DNA from: Punica granatum
Lineage: Eukaryota; Streptophyta; Magnoliopsida; Myrtales; Lythraceae
Length of the DNA: 64,000 bases
Direction of reading: 5' to 3'
Assembly (NCBI RefSeq): GCF_007655135.1
Contig: NC_045129.1
Span: 6,634,001-6,698,000, forward strand
Part shown: piece by piece, positions 44,394 to 57,699 of the stretch
How the letters are laid out: each line of letters opens with the position of its first letter
How positions within the stretch are numbered: position 1 is the first letter of the stretch
Position numbers and translations under genes: made by a program
Notes under the pieces: model-generated
The model's database searches: none
Told to the model about the DNA's origin: nothing
What the model saw: only the letters and a program-made list of their open reading frames with translations

Positions 44394-47300
44394 AGTAATG
44401 AAAGTGCTTCACATGAATGGCGGAGTTGGAGAAACAAGCTATGCTGACAACTCTTCTGTTCAGGTATATATGTATGCATATACACATTCACATGGATAAA
44501 TTTGTATGTATAATATATGCATGCATATATCGACGTACGCAAGTATGTTAATATAACCCCACCGTTGAGATAATATAGTTTCATTATTCTTTCCCTCGCC
44601 TCAAAAATGCATTAATTCCTTAATGTTTTCATATTGTAATTACTTTGATGGAGAAAAAGGATTTGATGTAGTAGCATCCTCCTCGACGTGGGATTAAGAC
44701 GTCGTCTTTTATTCTAACCAATCGGACTCTATACTCTTTTATTTTTCTAGTTCCTATCTATTCTCATCTATAGTCCATAAGAAGTGTATAACCGGAAAAG
44801 AAAATACTCTCCCTATGTTTTTGGGTGAACTACAGGGAGATAAACTAATTAGATATTGCAACATATTGGCATTGACTAGTCATTTACCTTTACAATGCAT
44901 GAATTTTTTTTACCTACTCTAATTTTATTTAAATTTGTAGATTTAGAATATTTTTCGAAATTTTAAAATTATAATTGAAAATTTTATTTGAAATAATTTT
45001 CATTTTAGTATCTTTACTCTTTTTTCCCCTTGAAATTTTAGTATCTTTACTATGAATTAAGGATTACTGGTCGTGAATTAACAAATATATTAATATATAT
45101 AGATACTTTTTAAGTTACTATGTGTATATTCACAATATTTATAAATAAGGAAGTATTCACATAGCAAAAACAAGGGAAAAAATTTGAAAATCAATCCATG
45201 TTGAAGTGATTCTTGATGATTGTTTATTTCAAATAAGGTTTTGGATTCGAGTATTGTGAATAAAAAAAAATTCACGTTCGGAGAGTGTTACCCCTTAATG
45301 GGTCAACAAGATTTGAACTGGTTGGGACCATTGCGTTTTCGGGTACCATGGTGTACTCCGAAAGCAGGGAAAAAAGAGAACAAATGTCGAGATTAAGTAT
45401 ATGCTATAATTAACTAAGCAAAAACTACTTCAAAATATTACTTATTATATATATATATATATATGTATTTACATTTTGGTGCGTATACTAGTATTCAAAA
45501 GCTAATAAGGCCCATATTAATCTAGTTCGAGCTAGGTCGCCTCACTAAGGGGTAAAATTATCTCAATCATGAATTTTTTTCATTCATAATATTCTAATCA
45601 GATACCTCATTTAAGAAAAATAAGCACCAGTTATATATATTTTTAAAGTAAAAGTAATATTGGGCATGACTGTATTCACAAAAAAATTATATTAGTGAAG
45701 GAGGATAAGTTTCACTTTTCTTTTTTTGTTCCGAGAAGTTTCACATTGTACAAAATATATTTCTAGAATAGATTAAATATATTCCTAGAAAGATTTATTT
45801 TTTCAAATCTATTTATATTGGTACATTTAATATGAATAAAAGTAAAATTATATTTTTTACTGAATGATAATTCAGTGATCCTATTTATTATATGTATTGT
45901 ATGTAAAAAAGTTGTAACATATTAACTATATTCTAAAAAATTATTTAATTCTATTTATATTAAAATATTTATGCATAATATATGAGCAGATTCTATTTTC
46001 TTATGTGTTATAGATTTGAAAAATAATTAGTACATATTAAATCTTGTATCAGGCTCGACAGTCTTCCCTTATAATCGAAAAAAATTATTATATGTGTTAA
46101 ATTACTGTTTGAGAAAAATGAAGTTGCCGGTTGTTTCTTACGTATGCACTTAATTACCTATATATGAATAAGATGGAAAGATCAAATTATGTATATATAT
46201 CTTTAAGTACTACAATCCTTTTGGCACAATGATGGCTTTTATGGTGCAGCTAGAGATGCTATCAATGACGAGACCCATCTTGGAGGAAGCCATAACCGGC
46301 CTCTACTTAAGTATCTCACCATGGCCATCAACCCTCACGATCGCGGACTTGGGGTGTTCCTCAGGCCCGACCGCATTTTTTGCAGTGTCTGAGGTTATCG
46401 GAGCAGTAGAGAATTTGTGCAGGAAGATGGGGCACAATGAGCCTCCCGAGTACCAATTCTACCTGAATGACTTACCAGGAAACGACTTCAATGCCCTCTT
46501 CAGGGCGTTACCAAAGATGCAGGAGGAGGAGGCCCGATGTTTCTTCACCGGGGTTGCTGGCTCCTTTTATGGCCGGCTCTTCCCTTGCAAGAGTTTACAT
46601 TTTGTTCACTCGTCGTTGGCACTCCAATGGCTCTCTCAGGTAGTGATGACTGCTCAATCTCTCGATCTCGTGATGACCTTAACGGCACATTTCAATTATC
46701 ATCTTGTAGAAGTACACGTACATGTAGATGTACTGCATCAATTGACTTGTAGCAAATCAGTGAATGTATAACCTCTAAGAAAAGAGTTGCTATATGTTCA
46801 TGTATTATAATATCGGGACTAAACAGTATTTTGGGACCACCCTAATAAATATTTGATAGTATTCTGTCTCTGCCAAAATACTTTAGAAATTTTATTTTCA
46901 TGAAAAAGATAATAACGCAACATAACCTATAATCACTAAAATTGCCTTCAGGTTCCCCGGATGATAGAGTGTAACAAAGGGAATATATACATGGCAAGCT
47001 CAAGCCCGAAGAGTGTGATGGATGCTTATTACCGGCAATTTCAGAACGATTTCTCAGTATTTCTAAAGTGTCGTGCAATGGAGCTTGTGCCGGGAGGATG
47101 CATGGTTCTGACATTCGTGGGAAGAAGAAGCGAGGATCGGTCGAGCTCAGAGTGTTGTAGCATTTGGGAGCTTCTGGCCATGGCTCTCAATGAAATGGTC
47201 TCAGAGGTAACTAGAGAACCAAAAACTTCCAGCATATATATATATTTTTTAAGTTTACAAATGAGACTCATTGAGCCTTTACAAATCATTTTATACGTGT

Positions 47301-47963
47301 TTATACATATATATTTGTGTGGACGTGTGTGTCGCGTTTGGCCATGAGAACAATTTCTTTAAAATTGGAGTTAGAAGGACAAAAAAAAACTAATATCATA
47401 GCCGGCCTTCTGGAACTGTAGGGTTTGCATGAGCCTTCGATTTTAACCCTAACTCGAAATGATATAAAGAAGGTCAAGTCATCTGAAACTGACACATACA
47501 TAAGTAATTAAGAAACACGAATCTGACATAATAGAACGAACTACGCTTATGCCTAATCTCTATTTTTTTGTTGAAAAAACCACAGGGACTTATCGAAGAA
47601 GAGAAGATGGATGCATTTAACATCCCGCAGTACACACCCTCCCCATCAGAAGTCAAGGCAGAGGTTTTGAAGGAACGATCTTTCTTCATCAACCATTTGG
47701 AGGTCTCATCAGAGGTGAATTGGAGTGGTAACAACAAGAATTTAAATGGTCATCGGAGCAGCAGCAACGGGGAGGACAGGGAAGGATACCATGTGGCGAG
47801 GTCCATGAGATCCATCGCCGAGCCCATGCTGATAAGCCACTTCGGTGAAGAGATCATGGAGGATGTGTTCCACCGCTACGGGATGCTGATCGAGGACCGG
47901 ATGGCGAAGGAGAAGACCGTGTTCATCACTGTCACTGTTTCTCTCACGAGAAGGCCAGCATGA
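44389..47963 (+). CDS. SABATH carboxyl methyltransferase, copy B
   Basis: Four exons: 44389-44463, 46250-46639, 46952-47206 and 47586-47963, giving 365 residues. This is one more than copy A because of an extra Glu in KMQEEEARCFF. It keeps MNGGVGETSYA, Gln25, IADLGCSSGPT (closer to the family consensus than copy A's GST), LNDLPGNDFNALF, GSFYGRLFP and HSSLALQWLSQ with the binding Trp at 152. GVAGSFYGRLF has Ala for the usual Pro. As in copy A the aromatic Tyr of HSSY is Leu; the Met-equivalent is Gln. All splice sites intact, so both copies look expressible. It differs from copy A in the TATA box and 5' leader, so expression may differ. Confidence 0.92.
45190..45385 (+). mobile_element. SINE in SABATH B intron 1 (forward)
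   Basis: Duplicate of the SINE at 32750-32930, with GGATTCGAGTATTGTGAAT as its box B region. A reverse copy follows at about 45480-45630, as in copy A. Confidence 0.5.
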
Positions 47964-48069
47964 GTAGAGGAGGTGGAGGAGAAAATATTGTTGAAGCAGT
48001 ACCCGGTCAAAGAGTCATAAGCGAGTTATCCATTAATGGTATAGTTAATCCATTGGAATAAAGAAAAGG

Positions 48070-49400
48070 ACAGACCTTATAACCCAAAAAAAAAAAAGAT
48101 GGTGTACCTCAAAATAGATTTAATAGAATATCACGTATGTACCTCAAGATTGGTTCTCACTTTACATGCTCCTTTCCAGCAATGCCATTAAACACCTATA
48201 AGCAACAAATAGATAGAAAAAGAATATTACTTTTATTTATCTAAACATATTGCTGAAGGAAAAATATCCACATTATAATGCATCCACATGTTTGCCGAAT
48301 GATCCACAATGAGGATGGCCACAAATCACTGATCATAAATATAAATATATGACTGAAACATAAAATGAACAAATGCATACCATATAAGCCACTACTGAGG
48401 TGCAAAGAAAGGCTCTCTAAAGATGGATATATCCCTTGTCTCTTGTTTTTTTGCTAGTTGTGAACTCTAGTTGCTGAGGCTGATGTTAATTTATATTTTC
48501 GTTGTAATAGCTAGACTGACGTAATTCTGCTTTTTGAGCTAGAGTAATGGAAAGAGCACTGCACTTGCCTAGCAAAAAAAAGAACAAATGCAGACCAAGC
48601 ACAAAACAAGGGGACCCAATTGAATGCCATCCTATGGCTGCAATACGTGATCGAGCAAAACGAAAGAAACTACTTGAACTTGGAAATAAAACACCTTGCC
48701 CACAGGCTAATCTAAGAATCTGATAGGTCTAGCTTAACGTGATTCAGATACCTAATTGAAGAACCTAAACAGGGGGTGACATCCAGTAACTGTTCCAGGC
48801 AGTCGGTTCCAAGTGAAACTGTCCTAATCCGCATAATGAAGGGCACATGAGATTATTAATCCAAATGGGACTGAAATCGCAGCAACTTAAGACTCTGGAG
48901 TAGCCTCAGCATCATAGAAATTTAAAGAGACCAACAGAACAAGCAAATGGAGTACCCATGATGAAAATCACGAGACTTGACATAGAAATTAGAAGAAAAG
49001 GTGGAGCCTTCCAATATGAAATTGCAGCAATTTGAAGTAAAAATAAACGAAAGCTTTGGATTTAAGCAGGAAGAAAGGAGACACACACACACACCTGGTT
49101 GGACCTAAGTGGCGATGGTCGACAACAGCTGTGACGATATTGCGGATGGGTAGTGGCCAAGATGACGACCGTAGGAGGGAGTGCAAAGGCAGCATCGACA
49201 ATGAGGAAGGCAGCTGCAGCAATGAAGACAAGAGCCGGAGCAGGACCACGATAGCAGCCCGAAGAGGATGAGGCAGGCAGACGAGGACGAACGCGACAGG
49301 ACGCTGGAGTTCAAGATCAGAGAGCAGGGCATTCTGTTGTGCAAAATGTCAATGTTAATCCTGCTAGGTGAAATTTCCATATTAAGTGATGAACATTATT
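48070..49400. other. intergenic, no gene supported
   Basis: No SABATH exon 1 or 2 was found although a SABATH remnant starts at 49406. The segment 49085-49320 is relatively GC-rich and codes for charged low-complexity peptides in several frames; nothing recognised. Confidence 0.4.
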
Positions 49401-49405
49401 TTCAG

Positions 49406-50070
49406 GTTCCTGAGGGACCAGAGAGTAACAAAGGAAACATATCCACGGCAAGCACTAGTCCTCAGAGCTTAATCAATGCTTATTACCAACAGTTCCAGAA
49501 CGATTTCTCGGCATTTCTTAAGCATCGTGCACAGGAGATGGTGTTGGAAGCACTGATGATCCCGACGATCTTGGGCAGAAGACCCATGGAGTGAAGAGTG
49601 GGAACTCTTGGCAGCGGCTCTCAATGAGATGAGATGGTCTCCGAGGTACGGGGAAAGAACTTCAAATGAAACTTGTAACCGACGTCTCATCATAATTAAG
49701 AAACATGAATCTGACATGGTAGCACAAACATGAACCACTGCCTAGCTGTGAACTAATGATCGAGCTGAATGATCTTTTTCTCTTTTCAACTTTCTCGATC
49801 AACGGTTTGGAGGTATCAAGAACAAGTTGGAGCGGTAATGACGATAAGGAATATGGTCAGTCACTGGAGCAGCGACCGAGAGGGAGAAGGATACAGCGTG
49901 ACGAGATGCATGAGGGCTGTTGCTGAGTCAGTGCTGACAAGCCACTTCGGTGAAGGGATCATAGAGGATGTGTTCCGCCGCTACAGGTGGCTGATCGATG
50001 ACTGAATGGTGGAGGAGGAGAAGCCCGTGTTCATCAACATCACTGTCTCTCTCACAAGAAGGCCAGCATG
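49406..50070 (+). pseudogene. SABATH methyltransferase pseudogene (exons 3 and 4)
   Basis: An acceptor CAG then VPEGPESNKGNISTASTSPQ and QFQNDFSAFLKHRAQEMV is exon 3. It loses the frame and meets TGA after GRRPME (near 49593), then resumes as WELLAAALNEM. Exon 4 continues without its first third: SDREGEGYSVTRCMRAVAES, LTSHFGEGIIEDVFRRYRWLIDD, a TGA (near 50003), then EEEKPVFINITVSLTRRPA to the TGA ending at 50070. Exons 1-2 are missing. Its VPEGPESNKGN is nearer the family consensus than the two intact copies, so it descends from another array member. Confidence 0.85.
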
Positions 50071-50079
50071 AAACTATAT

Positions 50080-51240
50080 AACTATCGATGAGTTTGAAAG
50101 GAAGATCGGCTCACTCTTTGGACTTCACTTTCATAATGTGACACTGTGATTGAAAGTTATACATGACACAAGTTGCTTGATAACCAGTTAATAATATTTA
50201 TTTTGAGCTTCCATCACTATATTCTGGGATTTAGGACCTATGGAGGAAGATTAATCCGATAGGTCGAGTTCCATTTCAGTTGCAGTGATATCTTGATAAA
50301 ACTAAAATCACTAGCAGGGCCAGCTTGCGATTTTAGTTACCGTGTCCAAGGACCGCAATTACGAAACACCCTGTCTGCAACAACATTAACTGGTCCAGAT
50401 CATGCACGATGTAGGCTTAAGTTTACACAAGAAGGTCATTACCATGAATTTATGATCGCAATCCATCCAAATAAATTATTCTATTGCACTCTTAAGAAAA
50501 CTTGTTAAATTAATCACGTGTACGTGTTGCACGTGGGAGTACCAATTACCTACATTTCCTACTATAAATAGAAAGAATTAAATGAACGGTTGACCTTTCT
50601 ATCAAAACTAAAAACTTAGTTGACATTTTCTTTTTTTACGGACAGTAACTAATTCAAGTTTTAACTTGAGTTTGTCCACTACAATGTAAAGTTTCCTCCA
50701 TTCGTAATAGTCGGATCTCAAATCTTATTTTTAAAGAGTACAGAAGTTGAGAGTCACCTTACATCGAGTTCCTTATTAGGTGATCCTATCTCGTCACGTG
50801 GCGTGAGGAAGCTCCAATCAAAATATATGAAACTAGAGACTTGGTGCTAATCACTCAAATAATTATCATAATTATTCTTTATTAAATAATTTTTATTAAT
50901 TTTTCCTCACCACATCATTTGAGGCAGGATCATTTAAAATTTCCTCCAGTAAGGATAGAAACTCAGGGCCCACTTCTCTGTAAGGAAATAATATAAAAAT
51001 TTGTCTGTCGTCCATCGAGTCCACAAACCAACGGTACAGCACCGTTGGATGAACGTAGGGTCCACCCTAAGATGTTGATGCAACGGTACCCAAAGGTCCT
51101 TGAAATGTGCTGTTGCTGTACATTAGGAAACCCATGTTCGACAAGGATCTGAAACTTGAACATCGGGCGATGGCCAAAAATCCCCTCTTTGGATTTAGTA
51201 TTTACCTACCTCAACTAATCAATTTAATGATCAGCCAGAC
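50080..51240. other. intergenic, no gene seen
   Basis: No coding region recognised. A CACGTG G-box-like core (ACGTGTACGTGTTGCACGTGG) occurs near 50516-50536 without an obvious target gene. Confidence 0.4.
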
Positions 51241-51320
51241 AAATTTTGAATATCACTTCTTCTTTATCATCACTTCTCTCTCAGATCAAATGTCTGTGGG
51301 TTCAATCCACCGACAGCGCA

Positions 51321-53940
51321 ATGGCAGTCCCCTTTTTGTCACCCACAACTCACCGACCAACGACTTTGAGATGTTATCTTGCGGCGTCTGCTGCTAAGCT
51401 CAGACCCTACAAGCGCACTCGGGTTGCTTGTCCGAGTAGGCCAAACTTTTGTGGGTTTGACCCGTTTACTGGTAGGAGGGGACTCTCGAGTCGGAGCAAG
51501 ATGGTAAAGGCCTCTGCTTTCAGGAGCGGCAGCGGGGATGGTATTGGTGGGGAGGAGGGGATTAGGGTTTTCGAGCAGGAAGCTTTTGTCAGCAGCAATC
51601 GCTCCGACTCCGAACTCATGGCCGATGGGCTCGAGTCGACCCTCAATCGGCTGGTTCGTGACCTTCCTCCGTTTGTCCTGTTCATACATTCTTGACATCG
51701 TATGTGTGGGGAACTGTTCTGTTGTGTTCGTGAAGAGAGCTGAAGTTTAATGCAGTGCTGTAGTCTTGTTGTTGGGGTTATTTGGGTCCTGTTCTGGTCC
51801 TTGCTTCTTAATTTCTTGCTAAAGACTGTTCGATGAAGCCGCCACTGCATTGTAAGGTTTTGAGATAGATTAACGTGCAGGTTCTAGTTTCGGACTCCTG
51901 ACATTTGTTCCTGTCGTGAAAGAATCATCCTAGTGACTGTTCTGTTCTAGCCCACATGTTTCGAGTCCAAAACTTAACTGGGCTCATTGCATTTCGGGAA
52001 TCTCAAGTTCTTGTAGTACGTGTCTCGAGGCTTAGGTGGCGTTTGACAAATTAAGTGCTTAAAAACTAAGGACTTACTTAGTTAAGAAAAGAAGTGTATG
52101 AGAAGATGAGAGGATTGATAAGGATTAGGAGATGTGTTTTCAGGAGTTAAAAAGGCACCAATAAATGAAAAATGACTTACTTCATTAAGTGACATATTTT
52201 TACTTTAATTTTTGATTTAATGATTAAGTAGTTTAGACACTATCTCTCATCTTTCTCTCCTTCTCCCATTCATTTTCCCTTATCACTAATTTGTAACTAA
52301 CTTTTAAGCACTTATTTAATTAAGTCGAAACAAATACGCCCTTGGTAACGGTTTTTTTCTTGAAGTACATGTATTACCTGAATCTTCTTCGATAATGATA
52401 CCGTACAACGCGATCAACCCCATTTGTTAGAACAACTTTTGTTGAGTCTCTGCAGCTATCCTTTTTTATTCTCGCTTTCTAAATCCTTCTTGTTTGTTTT
52501 CGTAAAAGCATATGTAGAAGCTGAACAAATCGTGATGTATCACTTTTACCTTCTTTGAATCTCCTGGGAGGTTGTCACATGGATCTGGTGCAGCTGCAGT
52601 TCATGATTCATTTTATTTTTAGCCCTTGCAAAAGAACTAGTTGTCCCAAATCAGTCCTATGTCTGAAGGAATTCCTCTGTAAAAATAATTTTCACATGAT
52701 CTCGAGAATCATAGTTCATCTGAATTTGCTGCATTGAAGGTTTTTTTTTGTGCATAAGTATTACTATCCTCGCTTATGATTCGATTCACTACTTGCTCTG
52801 ATTCACAGAGTAAATGGGTAGCCTTCGGCCTCTTCAGCACGGTCATCTTATTGAGGCACGATGCAGAGTCTATGTGGGCTGCTATGGGGTCCGTTATTAA
52901 TGCGATGCTATCAGTTGTACTGAAACGAATACTAAACCAAGAACGGCCTGTCTCCAACCTGAGATCTGATCCCGGCATGCCATCTTCTCATGCGCAGTCA
53001 TTCTTCTTCATGGTTGTTTTTGCTGTTTTATCAAGTAATGACTCTCTCCCCTATCCTCCTTCTCACTTCATGGGATGTGCATCCATGCCTATATACAAAC
53101 TTTTTCGCCAGTTACTTGAATCCCCAGTTCCCATTGTGAGAATTTATCAAGTTGTTGTTGCATAGAGGGAAAACTTCAGCTGATGGTCCAAGCGTTCTGC
53201 ATGAGCATGTTGATCTGAAATTAAGCAGCATCGATTTCCCCAGTAAATTGACTACTTGTTTCCACACACACTTTCTGCAGTTTTCGAATGGCTCGGGGTT
53301 AACGGGTTCAGCGTGACTCTTGGCGTGCTCCTGTTAGCAATTGGCGGTTACTTTGTGAGTATTTGTCCCGTCTTTGTTTTGGAAAGATTGAATTGGCATG
53401 TAGCTACCTACTAGCTAAGACAGTTGAAACCGATTCCAAAAAAATCCTTGCCGTGAAATAAATGCCTTCCCTCTTCATTGCATTTAGCAAATTGCAGCTA
53501 AGTTTCACAAATAAGTTGGGAGTGTTTTAAGTTTGATTTATGGTTCGTCAAAATCTTTCCTGGACAACAAACTTTTCACAGATGAAAGAAAATTTCCAAG
53601 CTTCCCTATTCAATATCCTTCCTATCTTTTCTTGTGCGGTACATCTGTCTGGAGGTCCTTAATGTTGATGAATACTCAAATCTGTTCTTACTGGTTTGGT
53701 CTGCCATTCTCTTTGCAGTCATGGTTACGGGTCTCGCAGCAGCTGCACACTATCAGTCAAGTGGTTGTGGGTGCCGTATTGGGTTCGGTCTTTTGCGGGT
53801 TGTGGTATTGGTCATGGATTGCCGTGGTGTCAGGAGCATTCAATTCCATCTTGTGGGTTCGAATTCTTCTTATTGTCGGTGCTGTTGGGTTCGCCGTAGG
53901 TTTCATTTTGCATGTCATACGCCATTGGTTCGAAACATAA
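51321..53940 (+). CDS. LPPE: lipid phosphate phosphatase epsilon, plastidial
   Basis: Four exons (51321-51653, 52809-53034, 53281-53354, 53719-53940) giving 284 residues, close to Arabidopsis LPP epsilon proteins. The N-terminal 80 or so residues are Ser/Thr/Arg-rich, as expected of a plastid transit peptide. PAP2 phosphatase motifs follow: KRILNQERP (KxxxxxxRP), PSSHAQS (PSGH-like) and RVSQQLHTISQVVVG (SRxxxxxHxxxD-like), with several hydrophobic helices. The enzyme removes phosphate from phosphatidic acid to give diacylglycerol for plastid lipid assembly. The ATG at 51321 was chosen for its context and because the transit peptide starts there. Intron 1 (1.15 kb) contains a MITE-like insert. 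Confidence 0.9.
52035..52343. mobile_element. MITE-like insert in LPP epsilon intron 1
   Basis: The ends GGTGGCGTTTGACAAATTAAG and, reverse-complemented, AGGGCGTATTTGTTTCGACTTAATT are imperfect TIRs. AAGTGCTTAAAA recurs inverted inside each end. No coding content. The element would be removed with the intron. Confidence 0.5.
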
Positions 53941-54543
53941 ATTCTCAGGAACAGTTTCTAATCACTACCACTCAGCTCCGATATGAGCTTCAAGTAGGAA
54001 GACCGAATATTGATTGGATTGGGAATTCACAACCATTAAATTTTAAGTCACTCGTTATTGCCCATATAGGACTGCTAACAATGAATTATCTCGTACAGAA
54101 TCTAAACAGCTGCCAAATCTGACGATTTCTCAAGGATGCAAACCGTAAGAGCAAGTTGTTGGTGGTCCCAATTTAATTGGAAACAACACACACATCCGAA
54201 GACAAGTTCAGCTAAAAAAATGTACTTCCCAGAAATTCAGCAAAAAAAAAAAAATTGTACTTCGCAGAATATTTTGCCTCGAACGGATGAGAGCTCAAAG
54301 CTTATGAAACTCATCATTCCTAATGATAATATGCCATTTATCAGCTTTTGTCGCATCAACATAATACAACACCCTGAGATCTTAGTATCATTTTCTCGAG
54401 ACAGCGAATCCTAAGTTTTACAGTGGAAAGCAATTGACTGGCAAGGTAAACAAATCAGTATGTACAATGGGGCACATCACGGCCCAATATTTCCTACATT
54501 AAGATCTTTTCTCGGTTTCTTCGGACAAAAGAACGGAGTTTCA

Positions 54544-56851
54544 TCAGTCGATTTCTTTGGCATGCTCAAGTTCGGGAGGTTGGCCTATGGAGGATGATCC
54601 TCTTCCTGTGGGGATGAAAGACCATATTAATGCTACAGTGCCCAATGACAAGGCAGCAGCTACTGAGCCCCAAACCCATTTCTTCCTCCATTTCCTTCTT
54701 TGCCGGAGCCTTCTTGCTCTCTCTACACAAACCACGGTAAATAAAAGTCAATTTTCTATGTATGAGAGCTTGAGAAATTGCAATCTGCCCGCCATCAAAA
54801 TGATGCAGTCGATCAGACCATATATATACAAATTAAATGTGCCGAAATAAGAAGAGAGGTGTCAATGAAGGCCATCTACCAGACAATACTTCAACATCGA
54901 CAATTCACAACCCAAACAACAATTTGTTTATTACCTTTTCGAACTCAAGATCAAAACCAACTTTATACTTTCGTCAAAATAGACAGCAAATCCAGTGTAA
55001 GATCAAGATTTTTTTTTTTAAAAAAAAAAACTTTGGTGCAGAGATAATATTTCCAGGGTCTCAACAGTATGCTCAAAATCTCACTATTATTAAATGTAGA
55101 AGCATAGCAAAATGAGACCTTAAGTCGCATTAATTTTACTTTTCAAAATATATGTCAGCTGGAAGAGAGTATAGAATCTCACCAATAGCTTCCTGGTTCC
55201 TATGAGACATCTCATGATTTACAGCCTCATAATAATGAAGCCGGTCTACCAAGCGAGCAATCTCAAAATTCTTTGCCTCAATTTGAGCTTCCATATCAGT
55301 CTCCACTTCAGCCCTTGCAGTTCCCCTCCCAATAGCATCTGCTACAAATCGAGCAATAAACACTTGTTCACTTAAATCTTCCACAGCATCAACAGCCAAC
55401 TGCTCACACTCCAAATTTGGGTGTGCAGGGAGGGTAAGTCCGACAACAGATAGCTCTTGCTTGATCCTCTGCCACTGGTTCTGCATATTGGCGAGAGATT
55501 CCTCTGCTTGCTTCCGCTTCCCTATCTCCACCAGTAAACTAAATCTAAGTTCACGTAATTCCTCTTCAAGATGGAAAGAAAGAGGATGCCGCCCGCTGTC
55601 AGAGGACAATTCTGTTGATGGAAGATGGATATAATTAAGCTCATCTAATGAAACATGTTCTAATTAAAGAAGGAAACACTGTTGTAAAATTAATAAATTG
55701 TTTGGATATTATAGACCATAGGCATAGAGTTTCCAACTTCAAGAAATGGCATATATCTATTAACAACATTGTCATAGGACCATCATATTTCTCGATTTGA
55801 TGCAACAAACCTCTAGTACCATACGGCTAAAATTTAAATGAACAAAACTAAAAAGAGAGGATGGGAAAAAAACGACATGAACTGGAGCTCTAAGCATCAG
55901 TGATACACAGAGAAACTAAACTAACGAAAATGTCCCAGTGATCACATGAAGAACATACTGGCAAATCTTCCATAATTCATGCAATGTCTGCAATAAGCAT
56001 ATGCCATGGTTTTCCACAGATAGTAAACTACAGCAATATAGCGGGAAAAGAATCTCCACAGAAGCAAATATGAACGCAACGAAACAGATATCAAGTACAA
56101 AGATACCTTCCCAAGCATCGAAAAACTCCCCAATTGCAGCTTGCTTTGATGACCTATATGAGGCACTTAAATTGTTGTCCTCCTCAGAGTTACTTGCATG
56201 ACTCAATGAATCCTGTGGATCGTAGAAATCATCTCCGTCCCCAAAGATCTCAGAGATTGGTGGATCCTGCTTAAGAGAATCAGCTTCTCCTACTAAATCA
56301 TCATTCAAACTGCTAATACCAACTTCCCATGTAATATTCCCCGATGGCGTCTGACTTGTTCCAGCTTCACTGTCATTGACCCCGTTCACATTATTGACTT
56401 TAACAAGCTCAGAGATTGAATGTCTAACAACAACATCATCTGCAGATGCAATTAAAGAATTGTCTCCATTGTTTCGATTTAGATTGCCCTTCTCTTCTTC
56501 ACGAGCAGCCAGTGAAGTAGATACCCCACCTTCAGAGTAACTCTTCAGAAGACGCGGCCCACGCCGTTTATGATTTATGACATATGGTGAAGGAGAGTAC
56601 GAGGAAGGCGAATCAGGGAGCGGGGTCACCTCAGGAGTGGCATACAGAGCTGGGGTTATTCGAGGCCGTTGAACTTTCCTTTCTACATCAGATGTGCTAC
56701 TTCGCCTTTCCAGCTTTGAATTTGTAGCTGGTTTCGGAATTGGAGGCAAGGAATTTGGCACAGGCATTGAATTATAAACTGTTCTGCCGACTGATTCAGA
56801 CACTCTAGGTTCTAACAGCCGATCTAAAGCTACTGCTGTAAAGGTTGGCAT
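54544..56851 (-). CDS. plant coiled-coil protein with C-terminal membrane anchor, unknown function
   Basis: Three coding exons (56107-56851, 55183-55611, 54544-54722) giving 450 residues, with a likely non-coding first exon from about 57325 (intron 56856-57324, GT/AG). The N-terminus MPTFTAVALDRLLEP is followed by a Pro/Ser-rich disordered region (ITPALYATPEVTPLPDSPSS, NHKRRGPRLLKSYSEGG) and an acidic Ser-rich stretch (SNSEEDNNLSASYRSSKQ). A helical coiled-coil block follows (FHLEEELRELRFSLLVEIGKR to HYYEAVNHEMSHRNQEAIE). A basic run (RARRLRQRRKWRKKW) precedes one membrane helix (about VAAALSLGTVALIWSF). The arrangement predicts a tail-anchored cytosolic protein. I recognise a conserved plant family by its pattern but cannot name its function. 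Confidence 0.85.
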
Positions 56852-57699
56852 CGCTCTGCAGAACCAAGAAATCAATGAGAATTTCCGCCTGGAAAGCTTA
56901 AGCAGCAAGAATATGATACTATCTTTTTTTCCTGACAAACATATCGAAAAACAGGAAATCACAGCAACCTTAGTCACCGATTATTCGATTAAAAATGAGG
57001 ACTTGGCTCAAGAACTAAAACCGCCAGAAAAACAGAGACTTTTCCCGATGGTTGCTCTTTTCAAATTGACTCGAATCCATACGACAGTCAATCGGGGAGT
57101 TCCCAAATTCCAGTTGCTGGCAGAAAGCCAAAATTACTTAGGAATCCACCGTTCATGAACTTAAACAGGCAAAGCAACGAATTTCGAAGATCAACAGAAA
57201 ACCAAGCTCGATAGACCACACCGATTGAATTCAGGCATCTGAAGAGGAAAACGGTTTCGGAAGCAACACCACCAGGCAAAACTAGCTTCACAAACAAAGG
57301 GGACACAGAAGAGCGAGCTAATACCTGAGAGGCGCGGATATGAAAAGACGCAGAGCAACCCTAGGCAAGAGGAGCAAGACGAAAGGCAGGGAAGGACATG
57401 AGGAGAATCACGCCCGAGCTGGATGAAAGGGTCAGCTCAGAATTCGTGGGGGGGCTCTGCAGGACAGGACGAGCTAACCGGAGGCGGCGAAGGAGGAGAG
57501 TAGAGGGAGAGGGAGAGGGAGACGGGTGTCGGCATCTGGGCGGAGGTGTGTAGCTACGACCGCGACGGACGCTTCCACCGCCGCCTTCTGCGGCTGAGCT
57601 TGCTCGCGCCTCCAGGACCTCCCCATTTTCCTTTTTTCTCACAGTTTCCCTCTGTCTCCGCAAATAGTTCAAATTCTATAGTTAGATTCAAAATATCGG

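Larger units (their letters stand above)
36493..48065. repeat. large tandem segmental duplication, unit 2
   Basis: Second copy of 20284-35645, also ending just past an intact SABATH gene. The two units are separated by about 0.85 kb (35.65-36.49 kb), which contains an AT-rich stretch and a GC-rich segment not in either unit. Introns and intergenic DNA are still readily alignable, so the event is fairly recent. Confidence 0.9.

Noticed and set aside
51407..51850. A 147-codon minus-strand frame over LPP epsilon exon 1
   Set aside because: Antisense shadow of the transit-peptide exon.
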